From the NCBI GenBank assembly GCA_035610835.1, contig CM069449.1, positions 9,374,855 through 9,438,854 of the forward strand: a DNA stretch of 64,000 nucleotides, given 5' to 3'. Position 1 is the first letter of the stretch. The number at the start of each line of letters is the position of its first letter. Below are positions 56,684-64,000 of this stretch, in pieces. Source of the stretch: Ophiura sarsii. Taxonomy: Eukaryota; Echinodermata; Ophiuroidea; Amphilepidida; Ophiuridae. The position numbers and the translations under genes are program-made. The notes beneath the pieces are model-generated. The model saw only the letters and a list, made by a program, of their open reading frames with translations, was not told where the DNA came from and ran no database searches.

Positions 56684-58500
56684 TTGAACTAATAATGTAC
56701 ATACACGGCACTATGCAAATCAAAATTGGGCACACTTTAAATCTCGTAAAATGCGTAATACTCGCACTGTACGGCGCGTAAAGCTGAGTGCAGAAATGCA
56801 CTCCGCGTATTTAATTGTCCTGCATTCGTATTGGTTCGAAACTATTGATAGTGGATGATTGCACCGTCACACAAGGGGGTCATGAAATCGCCTTGGGCCA
56901 TTTTCATCTCTTAACCCCCTGACAACTACCGGCCGATTGGTCAGAAAGATGAATACATCATTTATTGCACCAATCAGAGACATCGTTTAAATAATTGTAT
57001 CCCTGATAAAGATCGGGGTGAAATAGTTTAAAAGCTGTATCGTAATTGGTTATTCAAATGAGCATATCTTGTAATTAACCAATCAGAAGCGCTGTTAGAT
57101 AGACAGGTAGTGCTTGCCCAGGGGGTTAACCAAACGAACGATCGATCAAATAGACAATACGAACGTCAAGCTAACGAATCAATGAACGATTTGACGATAG
57201 AGTAAAGCAACAAACATGTAAAAACAAACGAACACATTAAGAGACAGACGAATAAACAAACACCACAACAAAACATTAACAAATCAACACACACACCCCA
57301 ACATAAACAACAAAAGAGCAAAATAACATTTTATATGTGCTTACCTTCACAAAGCGCTTTAATAACCAATTACCAAGAAGACGCAGTAAATGAAAAACAA
57401 GTGTTGTCGGTTTGCCGCGCCGGGCAATTTCAATATCAAATGCTGATGAATAAACACTATTTATAACAACACAGCAGTGTACAAGACCAAGAGAAACATT
57501 TAACAAATACCGGGGGACGCACCCACTAATGACATTACAGGAGAGGTGACCAGATAAGCGCGTACAAGTAGGGGTGTGTTATTTGTATGTTTGTGTGGGT
57601 GGTTTTTTTTTGGGGGGGGGGGGGGAGCATGACTCAAATTGTTCACTAAACCGCTTATTCAACATCTTCAAAGCTGCAATGTCAAAGGGTAATAAAAAGC
57701 CCAGAAATAAAATTACTTTTAATTTATCTCTTTGGTTCGAAAATGTGCTAAACATTTTCCGAATTTGAGGCTATTCTGGTATTTCGTTCTCTCAAATTCT
57801 TCGCCAATAGGCATCTTTAAATTCGATTCCGGAAAGATAATGGTATTTCCAGTGATATTTTGATGGGGTTTAGGTGCAAGCGAGGCTGATTGAGGGTCTT
57901 AATAAACAGCATTAAATGGGGTGCCTCAGATCTGCACTGGCCCTACTCTGTGTACCAGCTCGCACACGGAGTTGTCCCCCGTGAATAAGATCAGTGGCCA
58001 CGTTCCCTATACAGCCACAGCAGCATTTCTAGGAAGTAATACAATATAATAATGTATCCGTTGTCGGCAAAATTCCCTCAATAAAGGCCTACATCGCGCG
58101 TGGTTTTAAACAATAACAGCGTCATTCGGATGTGCTATACGCTATATTATACCAAACGTATATGTATAAAGATATTTTGTATTATATCACCATTTACCAA
58201 GAAAGTGTAGAACTACTTTTTCTCAAAATGTATAATTAAAACAAACAGTTTACAAAAGACACAATTACAACGTGGGTGTATAATATAACTGTGTCGTTTG
58301 GATGTGCTACGCTATTACACCACGAAGTGTGTATGAAGATGTTTTGTACCACATCTGTCCATTTTCCAAGTAAATGTAGAAATATTTTTTCTCAAAATAT
58401 ATAAAAATAAGAATAATAAAAGAGACACAATTTCGAAATTTTGATCAATCATTAAACCTGAACTATACATACAGTGTCACATTGCCGAGCGTCGATGTTC
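56684..58500. other. Intergenic region with one small MITE
   Basis: Contains the TTAA MITE (56911-57129) and a poly-T/poly-G run (57603-57625). A GTGTGCTACG...ATTACACC-like pair repeats at about 58130-58180 and 58290-58340. No gene was recognised. Confidence 0.55.
56911..57129. mobile_element. piggyBac-type MITE with TTAA target duplication
   Basis: Begins TTAACCCCCTG and ends CAGGGGGTTAA. Inner inverted ATTGG/CCAAT words recur four times, e.g. GATTGGTCAG, ACCAATCAGAG, AATTGGTTA and ACCAATCAGA. 219 bp and non-coding. TTAA followed by a C-run at both ends fits piggyBac-type transposition. Confidence 0.85.
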
Positions 58501-58549
58501 AACCAGCCATCATAGTAACCTACTAACTAGTTGACATTCTAATCGAACC

Positions 58550-58980
58550 TTTTAATCATCAAGTTAAAATTTATTTCCGAGACGATCTTGATTCCTCACT
58601 AATCTACCAATACAATTATGTTGATATCGAGTCTCTTCTTCTTACATTCGATGTTACCAGTTTGTATACCAATACTCATCATGTGAGGGGTGTAGCTGCC
58701 GTTAAATACTTGAAGGCAACCGAACTGGCGTCCCCGATCGCACTATAGAATGGAATTTATTTTGCAAGTAGTTCAATTAATTCTGGACAGATTTTTTCCT
58801 TCTTCAATTCAACAACATGTTCTTTAACCATAAGCGTACTGCCCGATGGGCACCAAGATGGCACCCATCTATGCCACATCTGTTCATGGGATTCTTGGAA
58901 ATATCTCTTTATCGAAATCAAATGATCACTGTGAAAATGTTGGAGAAAAACTGGGTCCAAATACTGGAGAGCCTATAACT
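58550..58980 (+). mobile_element. Penelope-like element reverse transcriptase relic
   Basis: Plus strand. It encodes LLTFDVTSLYTNTHHVRGV, containing the FDVTSLYTNIP-like motif of Penelope-like reverse transcriptases, then AAVKYLKATE. After a stop and a frame change, a segment near 58846-58885 reads MGTKMAP, the GTxMGTxMAPxYA motif. Stops at about 58745 and 58770 and frame shifts make it dead. The minus-strand open frame over 58757-58960 is only the shadow of this relic. Confidence 0.85.
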
Positions 58981-59205
58981 TAAAATCAGGAAACATAGCT
59001 GCTTCATGTTTCAGAATATAGGCCTAGAATATAACTGATCTTAATTGGTAAGATTGTGAGACCAATCGAATACACTACACAGCTTTGTAAAGAGCATGGA
59101 CACAACCAGTTTTTACCGATTTTAGCAATAAACCACCAATGCGTTGCATCTGTGCGCTCTGTGAACGTTAGCCCTGCATGTAATTTAGTCCCCGAAATAA
59201 CGTTA

Positions 59206-59775
59206 TACAGTACTCAAAATAAGTAACTGACCAGGTAATTAATATGCTCTCAACTTCAAAACTATAGCTCTTACGTAAAAATACTATATTATAAAGTTGA
59301 AGAAAAAACTCCTTTCTTCAATTTGATATATTACACGCGAAGATTGAATGAATATTCACTCTGTTATGTGCCCAAAACTCAAACAAAGTCAGTTTTTCAT
59401 TTTAACATTTTGTTCGTCGACACGCAGTCTCGGACTAGCAACAAGCAGATTATTGATTAACTAGTAGCGATAACTATCACGGATTGATAATAGGATGATT
59501 AATGGGGATACTTCAATTGATCAATGCAGCCCATACACTACCTGTCACACGGTTCTGCGTGTTCAAATCTCAAGTGTGAAATGTAAACTGCACTTTGTTC
59601 TATCCTTATCAATGTAGTGTTCTCAACTATTAACCGATCTTCATGATCAATATCCCAAATTGAAGAAAAGAGATTTCCTTACAACTTTATAATTTAATAC
59701 TTCTACGCAGGAGTTATAGTTCTGGAGTTAAGAGTATATTTATTACCTGGTCAGTTATTTATTTTGAGGACTGTA
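59206..59775. mobile_element. Tc1/mariner-type MITE with ~150-bp TIRs
   Basis: The left end is TACAGTACTCAAAATAAGTA; the right end inverted is TACAGTCCTCAAAATAAATA. Both continue through CTGACCAGGTAAT, AACTATA and ATAAAGTTG blocks. It lies on TA at both ends. 570 bp, no transposase frame. Confidence 0.9.
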
Positions 59776-59964
59776 ATTATTATATCAATCTCAATTTCAT
59801 TCACTCTGCGTTGTCAGTTTAATTGAATCAGCTGGCCAAATCATTCACACGAAACGATTTACTACATTAGAAATCCCAAGAAAAACAACAATCCAAACGC
59901 ACCCCACATTCGTCCACACACCACATCCTAACAACAAACAATGTCCATGGTCATTTTACAGATA

Positions 59965-61018
59965 TACGAGGATCATTCAATAAGTTCTACCTCCTACCTC
60001 ATAACTTTATTATTTTATAAGCAAGTCTTATGAAATATTACACAATTGTAGCTTGCAACCTCAGCTACAAATTCATTGTAAATTGATCCGAGTAATGTGT
60101 GTACTTTTCTAAAGATGCAGTTTAAACTAAACTTACATTAAGTGTGACGGAAACGGATGAAAAAAAGCAAAATATCGCCGAAGTGCTATTCATTTGGTCT
60201 ATTGTAAGAGGCAAAACATACCTATTGGTCAATTATAACCGTTCTAAATGTCAGATATCTCTTTAACAGACTATAAACAGTGAAGGTGACTGATTTCTTT
60301 GGAAAGATTATGCCCTGTGATTAACCAGAACAAGATCAGGACAACCATAAGTGTACACCTTCTCTAGAGCACCCTGCAAAAGGCATATTTGACTTTCATA
60401 AGAACTAAGTGATTGTCAATAAACCGGACTAAATAGAGATATTACAAGTCTCCCAAAGAGATAATTTTCTATCATTGACTACCTGATTGCCTATTCTAAA
60501 GGTTGCACATAATGAAAACCCATAAAGTGACTATCATGTTAAAGATTTAACATACGAGGCCTCACCTTGGCTTTAGTTGTAACAACGAAAATTAGACTGA
60601 TTAGCTATATTCCCGGCATAGCAATACATCTGAGTTGATATTACACTATTTGCAAGCCTACAAGAGTTAATATTGCTTACAATATTATTCATACATATTA
60701 ATACTATAATTTTATCAGATATTATTCATTGTTTTCCCTTTTCAGTATTAAAATCATGCTCTTATATCTAACCATATAATACGGAAACCCCCCTGAAAAA
60801 CATGCATTTATTTTTAAGGTAATTTTCCGTTTCCGTTGTCCAAAATCTCTCTCCGGCTTTGACCGCATCATATTAAATGTAAAACAGACTTAAATTATCA
60901 TTTACTATAAATGCGTAGCTATGATTCAGAGCTATAAGCATGACAAATGTCATGAGGCTAACATTTATATTAACAATGTTATGAGGGAGGAGGTAGAACT
61001 TATTGAATGACCCTCGTA
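59965..61018. mobile_element. Mariner-type non-autonomous element, ~1.05 kb, copy 2
   Basis: Left TA plus CGAGGATCATTCAATAAG; right CTTATTGAATGACCCTCG plus TA. Collinear with 24353-25405 along its whole length (e.g. ATAACTTTATTATTTTATAA, TTGTAACAACGAAAATTAG). No transposase. The plus-strand open frame at 61003-61374 starts inside its right end and is not a gene. Confidence 0.88.
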
Positions 61019-61200
61019 TATTACATTTTGAAACAAACCCACGTAAAGGCATTTATTCGCAAAAGACAAGCACCAACACTATTAACCTAGATTGTTCGGA
61101 ATGTACAATAGAGCAGGAATTTCCGCTTAATAAAAGTCGAGTGCGCAAGTGCATAGATCAAAAGAGGTTATCCCATCGGTTCTATGACCCTATTATATTA

Positions 61201-62783
61201 TACAGGGTGTCCCTAAAAAGGGTGCACGTATTCCTGTCATTGCCTCGTGATTACTCAGTATTTGGCTGTAACATATATACAGCGTGTCCCAAAAAACTGG
61301 GTTTAAAAGTTTGCGAGCTTATTTCAAATATTTGTATTTCAAAAAGTCTATATTGGATTGGTCATAGAGTTTAACCAATGAAGGTCAGGTATATTTTGTT
61401 TGATTTCCTTAAATATAAACTATTCATGTATCCTACTTTTCTTAGTTATAAGCTCACAAACTTTTGAACCCAGTTTTTTGGGACACGCTGTATAATCCTA
61501 CAGATAAGTTAGTTGACTTTCGAATGCCGTTACTTTGATTGCCATTGATCTTTCCAATCCAACGATATGCTTGATCAAAAACACGAGTACCTGTAAAACT
61601 TGTTGTGGCCACTTTTTAAGAAGAAACAAAATGCTTGTGGAAAAAGTCATGTTTCTTATTTAATAACTATATAATATGTTCCAATTGACATTTATATGAG
61701 CTTAAAGACAGGGCCGGATTTACCATTGGGCCAGATGGGCCCGGGCTCAGGGCCCCAGATTTGGGCGGCCCCCAAATTCAGTAAAAATAAGATTAAAATA
61801 AATTACCAACACTAAACACTAGTCAAATTAGGAAAGCACAGTAACATTTCTCGCGCTACGCGCATTCTTCCCCAAAATAATAATTTAGAAGCTTGTTCAA
61901 AGCCAAACTGTACCTCAATGGCCTAATTAGTGTAAAATAGCAAATTTCAGCGCGCGCATTGGGTCAGTTTAGTTACGGTGCGTTTGTCATCAATTTTCGG
62001 GGAACCCTACTTCCACATATGTTCCACATCCTGTAAACACTGGTATCCCTATTATTCTCGCTTTTTAGCCACTTGATAGAACATGGTTCCTCGCATTGAG
62101 TCAGGAGCCTTCGCAGTTTGCCCTGGCCCAGGGAAAGTGGCACAAACCTGATTTTGAGTGTTCGTTGTTGATGTAGTTGAACATATTGAGAAAAGTAAAT
62201 ACAATCTAATGAACAGCATTTGAAAGCCAACTAAATTATCTTTAGATTATGATATATATTTATGATTACCGGTGTTTGTAAAACATGTACTCGCGTACAC
62301 GCGTACGAAACACGCATACGTACGTACGTGCGTACGATTGATCATTCTGAATTCTCCCTAATACTTGTACCATTTATTATTTGTAATGCAATATATCGTT
62401 TGCTGTGCTCACGGTCCATCCCGTTAACCCCGTAGGGACAGACCCGACATGCGAAGCACTAAAGGGGAATGGGGCTTGCATCGTTAACCACTGCTGGTCG
62501 GTCGAGGGTCCAATTTAGTTGAACCCCGCAGGGCTATAAAACCGCCTTCGCCACATGGTATTAAGGATAATTGAAATTGGTCAGATGAGACAAAACACCG
62601 GGTAAAAGCTTGACTGCACACAAATGTATAGGCGGTATCTTTTACCATTGTGAAGTACATGCACAGAGACCGTACGTGACTGTACGTGTTTTACAGACAC
62701 CGTATGATTACAGCCAAATACTGAGTAATCAATGAGGGCAATGCCGCGTGAAACATGTGCACCTTTTTTAGGGACACCCTGTA
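61201..62783. mobile_element. TACAGGGTGTCCC element with ~75-bp TIRs
   Basis: The left end TACAGGGTGTCCCTAAAAAG is mirrored by CTTTTTTAGGGACACCCTGTA; TIRs extend through TGTGCACGT-type, CATTGCCTCGTGATTACTCA and AGTATTTGGCTGTAA blocks. The interior holds a nested MITE (61278-61492), a GGGCCGGATTTACCATTGGG repeat (61712-61780) and the 62410-62545 block. No transposase was recognised. Confidence 0.88.
61278..61492. mobile_element. Nested MITE with TACAGCGTGTCCC ends
   Basis: TACAGCGTGTCCCAAAAAAC at the left is inverted at the right (GTTTTTTGGGACACGCTGTA). Both arms run on through TGGGTTTAAAAGTTTG(C/T)GAGCTTAT-like text, leaving a ~115-bp centre. It is inserted right behind the left TIR of the larger 61201-62783 element. 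Confidence 0.92.
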
Positions 62784-64000
62784 TATTGGTTGGGAATGTA
62801 CTTCACAATAGTATTTTTCCGGCTCAAAGGTTCACTTACCCTCAGTACATTATCCAAAGGCAATACACGTATCTAAAAAAAATTGTCACAGCATTTGTTG
62901 TTACGGTTTGACATCTAGGCTTAGTAAGTCAAATGCTTAGATAGTAAGGTATATGATTAATAACTTCTTTTTTATTTTTTATTTTCATTTATTTTTAATT
63001 TTATACATGTAGTCTGACTTTTCATGGGAGGTCAATGAACCTTTTAAGCATCATGGAAACCCATTCAAACCCATTTTTAGATAGTACAGACAATGCCTTT
63101 ACAATTTCAGAACCAAGTAAACATAACTTAAATGCGTAAGATGATTTTAAAAGCAAACATCGGCCTAAACTTCTATTATACTGGTTACTTAACGCCATGG
63201 CTTAGTCACAACTAGTCCAAAAAAATGTTTCACTTCTAATAATGTTGAGAAATGCACCAATTCTGATTAAACGGGACAAAACTTAAGTTTTACATACTTA
63301 ATGACCCACAAACTATATATTGTTGGAAAGCTTAGGATTCAAGGTTTTTCATTTTTGAAAAAAAAAAATCAAATTATACAGGGTGTGTAACATTTTTACA
63401 GGGTGGAACATAAAAAAAGTTGATCGTTTTTGCGCCTCACAAAATATTTTGATAGTTTGTACAATTAGGGTTTAGCTGAAGATAGTCACCAAAATCAGAA
63501 TAACCGCAGAAGGTGCTACCAAATTTACTAAGAATCACCTGACCAAAATGTACACAGGAAAAGTACAGGGTGTCTAAAATTATGATGAAATAATGCATAA
63601 AATGAAGGTTTGTATATAATATTCTATGAAATTTAGTTGACATGTAATTTAAAGGAAAATGGTTATCAAAATGAACTACATGAATATCATTAAAGTTCCT
63701 TTTATTTTGAATACAGGGTGGTCCAAAATAGGTCTAAATAGCAATTTTTTCATGAATCTATGAACAATTCTGTGAAGAAATACTTCTGGCTTTTTTAGTT
63801 AAATGTTTTACTACCCAGGGTAGAAAAGGACCGAAGAGTCACACAAATGAAATAGAGAGACTGGCCATTGTTTAATCAATAAAATGAATAAAACTGTGTA
63901 TTTTTTACATTAAAACACTCCCTGAATTGAACATCATATTCTAGTAGAGAATGTCTAGATAACAATTCAATATTATTATTCATAGTAGCAGGCACATGTT
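62784..64000. other. Right-edge region with several TACAGGGTG termini
   Basis: TACAGGGTG occurs at about 63378, 63399, 63564 and 63713, always followed by AT-rich sequence, as in clustered or fragmented MITEs of the same type. No complete element could be delimited inside the window, and no coding sequence is recognisable. Confidence 0.55.

Noticed and set aside
57001..57129. CCAAT-box promoter cluster
   Set aside because: The repeated CCAAT/ATTGG words are inside the inverted arms of a TTAA-flanked MITE, with no adjacent gene.
61003..61374. 123-residue plus-strand open frame
   Set aside because: Crosses the end of one mobile element and the TIRs of two others, so it is not a conserved gene.

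Overview
This is animal (metazoan) nuclear DNA, AT-rich and intron-dominated, full of transposable-element debris. It shows no bacterial-style gene packing, and most short open frames are noise. Its main content is one large minus-strand gene, split over about 50 kb, that encodes a secreted mosaic lectin. The combination of sushi/CCP, C-type lectin, F-type (fucose-binding) lectin and F5/8C (discoidin) domains, together with CR1/L2-like and Penelope-like retroelements and many TA- or TTAA-flanked MITEs, fits a marine invertebrate. An invertebrate deuterostome (echinoderm, hemichordate or lancelet) or a mollusc is plausible; I cannot name the species.

The gene reads right to left. The start codon and signal-peptide exon lie at 50605-50524. 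Six CCP exons of exactly 198 nt each follow (41345-36022), then a complete three-exon C-type lectin domain with EPN and WND motifs (34988-30534) and a 24-residue linker exon (29536-29465). Next come a three-exon F-type lectin domain (25765-16673), a 34-residue linker exon (15210-15109), a three-exon F5/8C domain (10440-2654), and the first two exons of a second C-type lectin domain (2242-262). The last domain runs off the left edge of the window. Every domain boundary is a phase-1 intron, so all 20 exons join in frame to about 1,003 residues, and I found no stop or second leader between them. That this is one transcript is an inference from phase and order; I have no transcript data.

The introns and flanks hold the rest. 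From left to right: a (TGAT)n microsatellite, a foldback MITE, a ~147-bp satellite with a higher-order period (5.4-7.8 kb), and two arrays of a 20-bp palindrome in opposite orientation (8 kb and 26 kb). A CR1/L2-like LINE relic lies at 22 kb, mariner-type MITEs at 24 and 60 kb, a hAT-type MITE with an exact 8-bp target duplication at 35 kb, and several long-TIR MITEs at 36, 44-46, 57 and 59 kb. A composite element at 47.2-48.7 kb is inserted in a tandem duplicate whose sister copy preserves the empty site. Upstream of the gene, a 5.3-kb foldback-like element contains a 75-copy, 44-bp minisatellite. Beyond it are a Penelope-like reverse transcriptase relic and nested TACAGGGTG-type elements.

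Functionally, the gene probably makes an extracellular multivalent recognition protein. The CCP stalk would carry several sugar-binding modules: a predicted Ca-dependent mannose-type CTLD, a predicted fucose-type F-lectin, and an F5/8C module that may bind glycans or phospholipid. Such proteins commonly serve in invertebrate immunity or cell-surface recognition. No functional tRNA or rRNA, CRISPR array or independent host gene was recognised.
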